Positions 1 to 5,933 of a DNA stretch of 10,904 nucleotides are shown here, in pieces. Origin of the DNA: Nitratifractor sp. (GTDB lineage Bacteria; Campylobacterota; Campylobacteria; Campylobacterales; Sulfurovaceae); the NCBI GenBank assembly GCA_015490055.1, contig WFYP01000108.1:1-10904 (forward strand), written 5' to 3'. Position 1 is the stretch's first letter. The number at the start of each line of letters is the position of its first letter. Below the pieces are notes generated by a model. The model did no database searches. It saw only the letters and a list, made by a program, of their open reading frames with translations, and had not been told where the DNA came from. The translations under genes and the position numbers were made by a program.

Positions 1-225
1 CATTTTATTTTAATATTAGAGGGAAGTAACGAGCCATTATCTAAAATTATACAGTGGTTTAAAACAATGACTACCAATGCCTATATAAAAGGTGTTAAAG
101 AGGGTAAGTTTTTACCTTTCTATAAAAAACTTTGGCAGAGAAATTATTACGAGCATATTATTAGAAATGAAAAGTCATTATATGAAATTAGGCAATATAT
201 AGAGAATAATCCTATTGATTTATGA
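1..225 (+). CDS. REP-associated tyrosine transposase (RAYT), C-terminal part
   Basis: The reading frame is open from base 1 to the TGA at 223-225, giving the last 74 residues; the start lies left of the window. The peptide begins HFILILE, which fits the residues just after the HUH metal-binding motif of IS200/Y1-type proteins (the leading His would be the second His of HUH). It continues with LSKIIQWFKTMTTNAY, then FYKKLWQRNYYEHIIRNE, and ends in YIENNP. These blocks are characteristic of the COG1943/RAYT family, and the catalytic tyrosine should lie in the NYYEH block. Known members are single-strand DNA nucleases that bind and cut REP hairpins preceded by GTAG or GGAG. Just such an element starts 14 nt after the stop, which supports a RAYT rather than an ordinary IS200 transposase. 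No frameshift is visible in this part. Whether the full gene is intact cannot be seen. Confidence 0.88.
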   Translation, partial: HFILILEGSNEPLSKIIQWFKTMTTNAYIKGVKEGKFLPFYKKLWQRNYYEHIIRNEKSLYEIRQYIENNPIDL

Positions 226-239
226 AGATTAAGGTATTT

Positions 240-269
240 GTAGGGTGCGACCTATGTGTCGCACCGTTA
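240..269 (+). repeat. REP unit 1L
   Basis: GTAG at 240-243, stem arm GGTGCGAC at 244-251, loop CTATGT at 252-257, arm GTCGCACC at 258-265, tail GTTA at 266-269. All 8 base pairs are Watson-Crick. There is no T-run after the hairpin, so it is not a standard intrinsic terminator. Confidence 0.9.
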
Positions 270-322
270 ATATAAACGGATGTAATATTTAATTTGTTTT
301 GTATTTGCTGGGCAATTTTAAC

Positions 323-352
323 TAACGGGCAGACACATAGGTCTGCCCCTAC
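323..352 (-). repeat. REP unit 1R
   Basis: Read on the minus strand: GTAG (352-349), arm GGGCAGAC (348-341), loop CTATGT (340-335), arm GTCTGCCC (334-327), tail GTTA (326-323). It differs from unit 1L at three stem pairs, all compensated, while the loop and flanks are the same. Confidence 0.9.
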
Positions 353-379
353 GGGTTGGATAGTTTAAATTTAATGTAA

Positions 380-3205
380 TTACTCCTCTAATCCCAACTC
401 CTTAGCCAGATATAATCCTGTGTAACTGCCTGTCTCTTTGTAGTTGTTTGCTAGCTCTTTTGGGGTGCCGGTGGCTATGATTTGTCCGCCTTTGTTTCCG
501 CCTTCTGGTCCCATATCTATGATGTAGTCGGCGTTTTTTACCATATCTAGGTTGTGTTCGATTACTATTATACTGTTGCCTAACTCTACTAAGTGGTGTA
601 GTACACCAGTTAGTCTATCTACATCGGCGAAGTGTAAGCCTGTAGTTGGTTCGTCTAAGATGTATAGCGTGTTTCCTGTGTCTTTTCGGCTTAGCTCTTT
701 GGCTAGCTTTATTCTTTGTGCCTCTCCGCCACTTAGGGTTGTTGCATTTTGTCCTAATGTTATGTAGTCTAAGCCTACATCTGTTAGGGTTTTAAGCTTT
801 GAAGCTATTGCTGGGATGGCTTTAAAGAACTCTAAGGCATCTACTACACTCATAGCTAGCACATCGGCTATGGTTTTGCCTTTGTACTCTACCTCTAGGG
901 TTTGTTCGTTGTATCTTGTGCCATTGCAGGCGTCGCAGGTTACTAGTACATCTGGCAAGAAGTGCATCTCTATTTTTATCTGTCCATCACCTTGGCACTT
1001 TTCGCATCTTCCGCCCTTGACATTAAAGCTAAACCGCCCTATTTTGTAGCCTCTTAGCTGTGCCTCTTTTGTTTGGGTAAACAGTTTACGGATTTCATCC
1101 ATAATGCCTGTGTATGTTGCTGGATTCGAGCGTGGGGTTCTGCCTATTGGGCTTTGGTCTAGGTATATTACCTTATCTAAATGCTCTAAGCCTGTTATCT
1201 CTACGCCCTCTACTCGGTTTACCTTTCTTGCACGGTTTAGTATCTCTTTGGCAGTTGGTAGTAGGGTTTGCAAAATTAAAGAACTCTTTCCGCTACCACT
1301 AACACCGGTTACACATACGAAATTGCCTAAAGGTATTTTAGCATTTAGGTTTTTTATATTGTTAAGAGTTGCATTTTTAATCTCTAGCCACTTATCTCTG
1401 CTTTTCTCTTTAGATGGATATCTTATCTCTTTTCTTCCAAATAGGTAATCGGCTGTTAGTGTTTTGGCTTTCTTTAACTCTTTTACCGTGCCAGCAAATA
1501 CTACATCTCCCCCATACTGCCCTGCTCCTGGTCCTATATCGACAATATAGTCTGCACTCATAATTGTCTCTTTATCGTGCTCTACTACGATTACACTATT
1601 GCCTTTGTCTCTAAGTGATTGCAGGGTTCTTATTAGTCGCATTGTATCTCGCTCGTGTAGTCCAATACTTGGCTCATCTAGCACATACATAACGCCTGTA
1701 AGTCCACTACCAATTTGGCTGGCAATTCTAATACGCTGAGCCTCGCCACCACTGATTGTTCTGGCATCTCGACTTAGTGTAATGTAGCCTAAGCCAACAT
1801 CAAATAGAAAAAATAACCTCTCTTGTATCTCTTTTAAGATAGATTCGGCAATTAGCTTTTGTTGCTCGCTTAAGTGGCTAAAGTTATCGCTATTTGCAAA
1901 GTATGCATACGATTGCTCTATTGGCATATCGATAATATCGGCTATATTTTTGCCCTCTATCTTAACAGCTAGCGAGCGTGGGCGCAGGCGGTGACCATTA
2001 CATTCATCGCAGACTGTTTCAGTCATATAGTCGTCGAAATCTTTGCTCTCTTTGCCCATATCGTGTGCAATTCTTACAACACCTGGCCACTCACGGCTAA
2101 GCTTATGGCGTTTCCATAAAAAGTTTACCTTTGTTGGCAAGCCATAGAGTATCGCCTTTTTTTGGTGCTCTTCTAACTGCCCATATGGTATAGAGGTATC
2201 TATATCGTTTTGTTCGCAAAATGCGGTTAAAAATTTAAAGTAGTAACTTTTGTTAAAGCCGTATAGTATCTTTATTGCACCATCGCTTATTGGCAGTTCT
2301 GAATCTATAACCTTTTTTAAATCTAGCTTGTAGCGAATACCCAAGCCATCGCAAGCTGGGCAAGCACCTTTTGGTGAGTTAAACGAAAAGCTAACTGGCT
2401 CTAATGGCTCAAAACTTAGCTTACAATCAAAGCAAGCTAAATGCTCTGAGTAGTGAAAATCTTTTCTATCTAAGCTAACCTCTTCGTAGTTTGCTACCTC
2501 TATTTCGACCTCGCCAAAGCTTAAGTTTAATGCTTTTTCTACATCGCTAGCGATTCTCTCTTTGCTCTCCTCTTTAACCACTACCCTATCGATTACTGCT
2601 TTTATTGTGTGTTTTTTAGTTTTGCTTAGCTCTATTTCGTCATCTAACCTAACCATTACACCATCTATCATTGCACGCACAAAGCCTTTGTGTCTTAGCG
2701 AATCTATCATATCGGCAAATGTACCCTTTTTACCCTTTACAAGTGGGGCTAAAATAACTAGCTTCGCACCCTCTGGCAGACGCATTACTTCGGTTATAAT
2801 ATCGCTTGCACTCATACTAGATATTGGCTTACCACACTTGTGGCAGTGTTGCTTGCCAACTCTTGCAAAAAGCAGACGCAAGTAGTCGTAAATTTCGGTA
2901 ATTGTACCAACTGTAGAGCGTGGGTTTTTAGATGTTGTCTTTTGGTCTATCGCTATAGCTGGGGTTAGCCCTTCTATTTTATCTACATCTGGCTTGCCAA
3001 CTCTCCCTAAAAATTGACGAGCGTAGCTAGAGAGAGACTCTATATATCGGCGTTGCCCCTCGGCATATAAAGTACTAAATGCTAAAGTTGATTTACCACT
3101 ACCACTAATGCCTGTTACTACTACAAGTCTGTTTTTTGGAATTGTAAGCGATATATTTTTTAAGTTATTCTCTTTCGCACCATATACTTTTATACTGTTT
3201 TTCAT
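380..3205 (-). CDS. uvrA: UvrA, excinuclease ABC subunit A
   Basis: UvrA is the damage-recognition ATPase of nucleotide excision repair; as a dimer it loads UvrB at lesions. The protein is 941 residues, normal for the family, with two ABC ATPase halves. The first has Walker A GISGSGKS (about residue 32), signature ISGGEAQR (about 484) and Walker B VLDEPSIGLHERD (about 508). The second has GVSGSGKS (about 634), LSGGEAQR (about 824) and ILDEPTTGLHFAD (about 849). Three zinc modules appear intact: CHKC near 121 paired with CDEC near 399, CFDC near 258 with CPAC near 282, and CEKC near 734 with CDAC near 757. I chose ATG at 3205 because AGGA at 3213-3216 sits 7 nt upstream; a TTG three bases earlier would leave only 4 nt. 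The SD overlaps the stop of the transporter gene upstream, 9 nt away, so the two are probably cotranscribed and translationally coupled. Confidence 0.97.
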   Translation of the reverse strand: MKNSIKVYGAKENNLKNISLTIPKNRLVVVTGISGSGKSTLAFSTLYAEGQRRYIESLSSYARQFLGRVGKPDVDKIEGLTPAIAIDQKTTSKNPRSTVGTITEIYDYLRLLFARVGKQHCHKCGKPISSMSASDIITEVMRLPEGAKLVILAPLVKGKKGTFADMIDSLRHKGFVRAMIDGVMVRLDDEIELSKTKKHTIKAVIDRVVVKEESKERIASDVEKALNLSFGEVEIEVANYEEVSLDRKDFHYSEHLACFDCKLSFEPLEPVSFSFNSPKGACPACDGLGIRYKLDLKKVIDSELPISDGAIKILYGFNKSYYFKFLTAFCEQNDIDTSIPYGQLEEHQKKAILYGLPTKVNFLWKRHKLSREWPGVVRIAHDMGKESKDFDDYMTETVCDECNGHRLRPRSLAVKIEGKNIADIIDMPIEQSYAYFANSDNFSHLSEQQKLIAESILKEIQERLFFLFDVGLGYITLSRDARTISGGEAQRIRIASQIGSGLTGVMYVLDEPSIGLHERDTMRLIRTLQSLRDKGNSVIVVEHDKETIMSADYIVDIGPGAGQYGGDVVFAGTVKELKKAKTLTADYLFGRKEIRYPSKEKSRDKWLEIKNATLNNIKNLNAKIPLGNFVCVTGVSGSGKSSLILQTLLPTAKEILNRARKVNRVEGVEITGLEHLDKVIYLDQSPIGRTPRSNPATYTGIMDEIRKLFTQTKEAQLRGYKIGRFSFNVKGGRCEKCQGDGQIKIEMHFLPDVLVTCDACNGTRYNEQTLEVEYKGKTIADVLAMSVVDALEFFKAIPAIASKLKTLTDVGLDYITLGQNATTLSGGEAQRIKLAKELSRKDTGNTLYILDEPTTGLHFADVDRLTGVLHHLVELGNSIIVIEHNLDMVKNADYIIDMGPEGGNKGGQIIATGTPKELANNYKETGSYTGLYLAKELGLEE

Positions 3206-3214
3206 CAATCTATC

Positions 3215-3970
3215 CTAAAACCAAATTTTTGTAATTAACATTATTAATATTACTAAATATAAAACAACCATAGAGTATTTATGATGTTTGTCTTTTATTT
3301 TATCTTTTATCTTTAAGCCAAGTATTACACCAACAGAGGCACTAATAGCTAAGGCTAAAACTAAATGCAAGTCTAAATTTAAATTATCAAAAGTGCCTGC
3401 AAAAAATTTATAAATTGTACCAGATACTGAAGAGAATACTACAAAAAATAGCCCTGCTGTTGCCGCTTTTTTACTTGGCATATGTAAAAAACCAATTAAT
3501 ATTGGAGTTAGCATAACAGAACCACCAACACCTAACATCATAGCGATTGTACCAATAATTAAACCTATAATAAATAGTGTAATTTTACTAAAACTCTTCT
3601 CTTGAGTTCCAATTTCTGGACTCTTTGCTGTTGCCACACGAAGCAGAGCAAAAATTACAAGAGCTAAAAATATATATTGCAAAGTCTCTTTTGGTAAAAG
3701 GTCGGTAAAACTAGCACCTATTACACCACCTATAATACCACCAATACCAACCCATAACCCTTCGTTTATCTCTAATTTACCTTTTTTATAATTTAGGTAC
3801 GAACCGTAAACAGAGCTAAAAAGCATTTGTACGACCGACATACCAATAGCAGCTTTAATATTAAAACCTATTAACATAAGCATTGGCACAAGTATCATAC
3901 CCCCACCAACACCAAAGAAACCAGCTACTGCCCCTACGAATAGTCCTACTAAAATTAATTCTATTAACAT
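3215..3970 (-). CDS. TauE/SafE (TSUP) family membrane transporter
   Basis: This is a 251-residue, very hydrophobic protein of the TauE/SafE family (also called TSUP). It shows the internal duplication expected of the family: the glycine-rich block GFFGVGGGMILVPML at about 17-31 recurs as MMLGVGGSVMLTPIL at about 144-158, each at the end of a membrane helix. About seven or eight membrane segments are visible, ending in a hydrophobic helix at about 232-248. Relatives export or import sulfite, sulfoacetate, taurine and similar anions, but the substrate cannot be told from sequence, and the uvrA neighbour does not help. ATG at 3970 is preferred over an in-frame ATG at 3997: AAGGA at 3976-3980 is 5 nt from 3970, and 3997 lies only 2 nt after the probable -10 box, so it should be outside the transcript. 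Confidence 0.85.
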   Translation of the reverse strand: MLIELILVGLFVGAVAGFFGVGGGMILVPMLMLIGFNIKAAIGMSVVQMLFSSVYGSYLNYKKGKLEINEGLWVGIGGIIGGVIGASFTDLLPKETLQYIFLALVIFALLRVATAKSPEIGTQEKSFSKITLFIIGLIIGTIAMMLGVGGSVMLTPILIGFLHMPSKKAATAGLFFVVFSSVSGTIYKFFAGTFDNLNLDLHLVLALAISASVGVILGLKIKDKIKDKHHKYSMVVLYLVILIMLITKIWF

Positions 3971-3999
3971 TCTTTTCCTTGAATAAAAAATAATCATAA

Positions 4000-4008
4000 A
4001 TTATAGCA
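4000..4008 (-). promoter_or_regulatory. Extended -10 promoter for TauE/SafE-uvrA
   Basis: On the minus strand the sequence is TGCTATAAT, an exact TGN-TATAAT extended -10, preceded by a run of eight A residues. This form is typical of the main sigma factor in Campylobacterota, which tolerates a weak -35. Transcription would begin near 3993, leaving a leader of about 23 nt before the ATG at 3970. No clear -35 is seen. Confidence 0.7.
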
Positions 4009-4022
4009 CTTTTTTTTAAATA

Positions 4023-4031
4023 TGATATAAT
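4023..4031 (+). promoter_or_regulatory. Extended -10 promoter for the M15 peptidase gene
   Basis: The plus strand reads TGATATAAT, another exact TGN-TATAAT box, with a T-rich stretch at 4010-4017 just upstream. Transcription would start near 4038 and give a leader of about 58 nt containing the heptamer repeats. The -10 boxes of this promoter and of the divergent transporter promoter are only 14 bp apart, so polymerase binding at one should hinder the other. Confidence 0.7.
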
Positions 4032-4040
4032 AGCGTGCTA

Positions 4041-4075
4041 GGATATAGGATTTAGGATTTAGAGATTGGGATTTA
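4041..4075 (+). repeat. Heptanucleotide tandem repeat in the peptidase leader
   Basis: Five units in 7-nt register are visible: GGATATA, GGATTTA, GGATTTA, GAGATTG and GGATTTA. Three are identical, one differs at one base, and the fourth is degenerate. The tract ends 10 nt before the ribosome binding site. Copy-number change would alter leader length, not the reading frame. Confidence 0.6.
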
Positions 4076-4095
4076 TTTTTTTTAAAAGGTTTATA

Positions 4096-4731
4096 ATGAA
4101 ACTAATAACTTTAATAGCTTTAACATCTTCTCTTGCTTTGGCGAATTTTAGTGCGAATGTTAGCCCGATAACTCCGCAGATAAAAAAGCGGATGGTAAAT
4201 GGTGGCTCTTATAGAGCTGGGTGCCCTGCTCCGCTTAGTTCGCTTAAGCTTGTAACTCTTAAATATATAGGCTTTGATGGCAAAGAGCATACTGGTGAGC
4301 TTATAGTAAACAGATCTGTAACAAAAGATATAGTTAGTATATTTAAAGGTTTGTATAACGCTAAATACCCTATAAGAAAAATGCATTTAGTTAGCAGTTA
4401 TGGTGGCAGCGACTTTGCTTCGATAGAGGCAGATAACACTTCAGCATTTAACTGTCGCCCTGTAGATGGTACAAACAAGTGGTCTAAACATAGCTACGGT
4501 AAAGCAATCGATATAAACCCTATAGAGAACCCATTTGTTACAAGAAGTGGGCATACTTCGCACAGAGCCTCACGCAAGTTTGTAAAAAGGGCTAGAGTTA
4601 CAAACAGCTCAGCATACAGAGCATTAATATTAAGAAATGACTATATTGTAAAACTATTCAAACAACACGGCTGGCGTTGGGGCGGAGATTTTAACTCTTA
4701 TAAAGATTATCAGCATTTTGATAAAAAATAG
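4096..4731 (+). CDS. Secreted M15-type D-Ala-D-Ala carboxypeptidase-like metallopeptidase
   Basis: The protein has 211 residues. It starts with a signal peptide (MKLITLIALTSSLALA, probable cut after residue 16), so it should act in the periplasm. The C-terminal half has the zinc-site layout of VanY/M15-like peptidases: SKHSYGKAIDIN with H132 and D139, and GWRWGGDF followed by YQHFD with H207. Those three residues are the predicted zinc ligands. Relatives cut D-Ala-D-Ala or other peptidoglycan peptide bonds; which bond is cut here cannot be decided. Cys43 and Cys120 are the only cysteines and could form a disulfide after export. ATG at 4096 is chosen because AAGG at 4086-4089 is 6 nt upstream and the signal peptide begins there; an in-frame ATG at 4066 would add ten residues with no ribosome binding site. 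It is probably monocistronic, with a REPIN beginning 11 nt after its stop. Confidence 0.85.
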   Translation: MKLITLIALTSSLALANFSANVSPITPQIKKRMVNGGSYRAGCPAPLSSLKLVTLKYIGFDGKEHTGELIVNRSVTKDIVSIFKGLYNAKYPIRKMHLVSSYGGSDFASIEADNTSAFNCRPVDGTNKWSKHSYGKAIDINPIENPFVTRSGHTSHRASRKFVKRARVTNSSAYRALILRNDYIVKLFKQHGWRWGGDFNSYKDYQHFDKK

Positions 4732-4742
4732 GTACACAATGT

Positions 4743-4772
4743 GTAGGGGATGACCTATGTGTCATCCCGTTC
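4743..4772 (+). repeat. REP unit 2L
   Basis: GTAG at 4743-4746, arm GGGATGAC at 4747-4754, loop CTATGT at 4755-4760, arm GTCATCCC at 4761-4768, then GTTC instead of GTTA. All 8 pairs are intact with a third version of the variable stem triplet. Confidence 0.88.
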
Positions 4773-4863
4773 ATTCAAACAACTGTAAATATTTGTAAAC
4801 AATTTGATATATTAATTTGGAATTATTTTTATTGCGATTAGATATGTGTTTAGTTATTTGAAC

Positions 4864-4893
4864 TAACGGGCAGACACACAGGTCTGCCCCTAC
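4864..4893 (-). repeat. REP unit 2R
   Basis: On the minus strand: GTAG (4893-4890), arm GGGCAGAC (4889-4882), loop CTGTGT (4881-4876), arm GTCTGCCC (4875-4868), tail GTTA (4867-4864). It is identical to unit 1R except for one A-to-G change in the loop. Confidence 0.88.
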
Positions 4894-4909
4894 GATATAC
4901 AAATAACAA

Positions 4910-5731
4910 TTAAAAATGTTGTGAACCGCAAGGGTAAAAGTCTTGCCGTTTATCTGTCGCTTTTCCAAAAATAGTTAGTGGGGTTTGCGTTAGTTTTGCT
5001 ATTCGTTTTACTCTATTTAAGTGTTTTGGATTAAAGGCTATTAGCATTTCGTACTCTTCTCCACTTTCGCCTATCTCTTTTGGGATAACTTTTAACTCTT
5101 GCATAAACAAGTTGTTGCACTTTAACATTTTGTTGGTGTCGCAATATAAGCCATCACTAATATCCATACCGGCACTTAGCCATGGAGTTACTGCTTTTAT
5201 AAAGTCTATTCTTAACTCTGGTTTATAAAATTTAGAGCTATCTTCTATTCGCTCACCACTAAATAGTCTGTCTAAATCTCTTTTAACGGTGCCTAAAGTG
5301 CCTGTGTAAGCTACAATATCTCCACTTTTTAAGTTGTCTCTTTTTAATGGTGTCTTTGTAGTTCCAATCATAGTAATTGTTATGCCTAATTTATCGCTTC
5401 CTATAGTATCTCCACCGATAATTTCTATATTATATTCTTTTGCTAAAGCATTTAGTTTTGAACTTAATCTATCTAGCTTTTTCTTTTTAATATCTTTTGG
5501 GAAAGCTACAGTAATAAGCATATATTTAGCTGTTGCATTCATAGCAACCATATCTGATAAGTTTACTATAAATGCTTTATATGCAATTTGCTCTATACTC
5601 ATCCAACCCTTTTTAAAATGTGTATCTTCCCAAAATGCATCCATTGCATATACCCATTTGTTTATTACTGCACCATCATCACCAATATGAGTTGTTTTTA
5701 TCTTATCTATCCAGTAGCTCTCTATATCCAA
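4910..5731 (-). CDS. thiL: Thiamine-monophosphate kinase (ThiL)
   Basis: ThiL phosphorylates thiamine monophosphate with ATP to make thiamine diphosphate, the last step of thiamine cofactor synthesis, in the cytoplasm. The 273-residue protein, at the short end for the family, has the AIRS/PurM-like kinase motifs in order: IGDDGAV (16-22), DTHF (36-39), NLSDMVAMNA (57-66), GGDT (106-109), TGTLG (143-147), GMDISDGL (188-195) and GEEYEML (224-230). The start is a TTG at 5731, supported by GGAGGA at 5738-5743, a strong SD with a 6-nt spacer; no ATG lies near the correct N-terminus. The weak start codon may hold expression low. The gene is divergent from the sdh operon and ends 16 nt from a REPIN. 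No other thi genes are present, so it appears to stand alone. Confidence 0.92.
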   Translation of the reverse strand: MDIESYWIDKIKTTHIGDDGAVINKWVYAMDAFWEDTHFKKGWMSIEQIAYKAFIVNLSDMVAMNATAKYMLITVAFPKDIKKKKLDRLSSKLNALAKEYNIEIIGGDTIGSDKLGITITMIGTTKTPLKRDNLKSGDIVAYTGTLGTVKRDLDRLFSGERIEDSSKFYKPELRIDFIKAVTPWLSAGMDISDGLYCDTNKMLKCNNLFMQELKVIPKEIGESGEEYEMLIAFNPKHLNRVKRIAKLTQTPLTIFGKATDKRQDFYPCGSQHF

Positions 5732-5759
5732 AAAAATTCCTCCGTTTAGTATCTTTGAA

Positions 5760-5765
5760 ATTATA
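5760..5765 (-). promoter_or_regulatory. Probable -10 box for thiL
   Basis: The minus strand reads TATAAT here, preceded by AGA rather than TGN, so it is only a partial extended -10. Transcription would start near 5753, giving a leader of about 22 nt that contains the SD. No convincing -35 is seen. Confidence 0.5.
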
Positions 5766-5900
5766 TCTTAATATCTAAAAAATAGTGAAAAACTTTACGA
5801 AAAGTAATAGAAGCCCTAATGTTGTAACGATTTAACACTTTTATTGTAGAAATTACGATGTTATCTATAAGTATTAATCTATCTTATATAACCCACATTA

Positions 5901-5906
5901 TATAAT
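5901..5906 (+). promoter_or_regulatory. Probable -10 box for the sdhABE operon
   Basis: An exact TATAAT lies 27 nt upstream of the sdhA start codon, which would give a short leader of about 21 nt. There is no TG at the extended position and no clear -35. A second possible promoter, TTGTAG (5844-5849) and TATAAG (5866-5871) with a 16-bp spacer, lies further upstream. The rest of the 202-bp divergent gap is AT-rich, with no hairpin or operator I can identify. Confidence 0.5.
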
Positions 5907-5933
5907 TGAACAAAATTTACTTAAGGGTATTGG

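Larger units (their letters stand above)
240..352. repeat. REPIN/BIME element 1 (two inverted REP units)
   Basis: This is a 113-bp element bounded by GTAG (240-243) and its complement CTAC (349-352). Each end carries a 30-nt REP unit made of the tetranucleotide, an 8-bp perfect hairpin with a 6-nt loop, and GTTA on the inner side. The units point in opposite directions, so the GTAG tips are outermost. The 53-bp interior is AT-rich and has no ORF. The element lies 14 nt after the RAYT stop and 27 nt before the uvrA stop (uvrA reads leftward), so it fills the gap between two convergent genes. GTAG-hairpin units paired head-out beside a RAYT gene are the hallmark of REPINs/BIMEs. A MITE of another transposase family is the main alternative. 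Confidence 0.9.
4743..4893. repeat. REPIN/BIME element 2 (two inverted REP units)
   Basis: A 151-bp element with the same plan as the one beside the RAYT gene: outer GTAG (4743-4746) and CTAC (4890-4893), and two 30-nt REP hairpin units in opposite orientation. Its right end and that of element 1 match over more than 30 nt except for one loop base. The 91-bp interior is longer than in element 1. Short stretches such as TTAATTTG are shared, suggesting descent from a common element with an insertion or deletion. It lies between the convergent ends of the peptidase gene and thiL, 11 nt after one stop and 16 nt from the other. It has no coding capacity. Confidence 0.9.

Noticed and set aside
264..279. 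Small inverted repeat CCGTT/AACGG at the inner edge of REP unit 1L
   Set aside because: It is only 5 bp, overlaps the main REP stem, and is absent from the other three units, so it is probably chance.
240..352. Reading the paired hairpins as a CRISPR fragment or as an intrinsic terminator
   Set aside because: The units are inverted, not direct, there are no regular spacers, and no T-run follows any stem. The GTAG-hairpin design and the adjacent RAYT explain them better.
552..1448. Several plus-strand ORFs of 62-114 codons opposite uvrA
   Set aside because: They lie antisense within a well-conserved gene, have no recognisable domain or SD, and follow from uvrA codon use.
4771..4968. A 65-codon minus-strand ORF spanning REPIN 2 and the thiL end
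   Set aside because: It overlaps the thiL 3' end and is made largely of the repeat hairpins, with no family resemblance or SD.
5821..5838. Possible operator palindrome (GTT...AAC) upstream of sdhA
   Set aside because: The symmetry is poor beyond three bases at the ends, and it occurs only once in AT-rich sequence.
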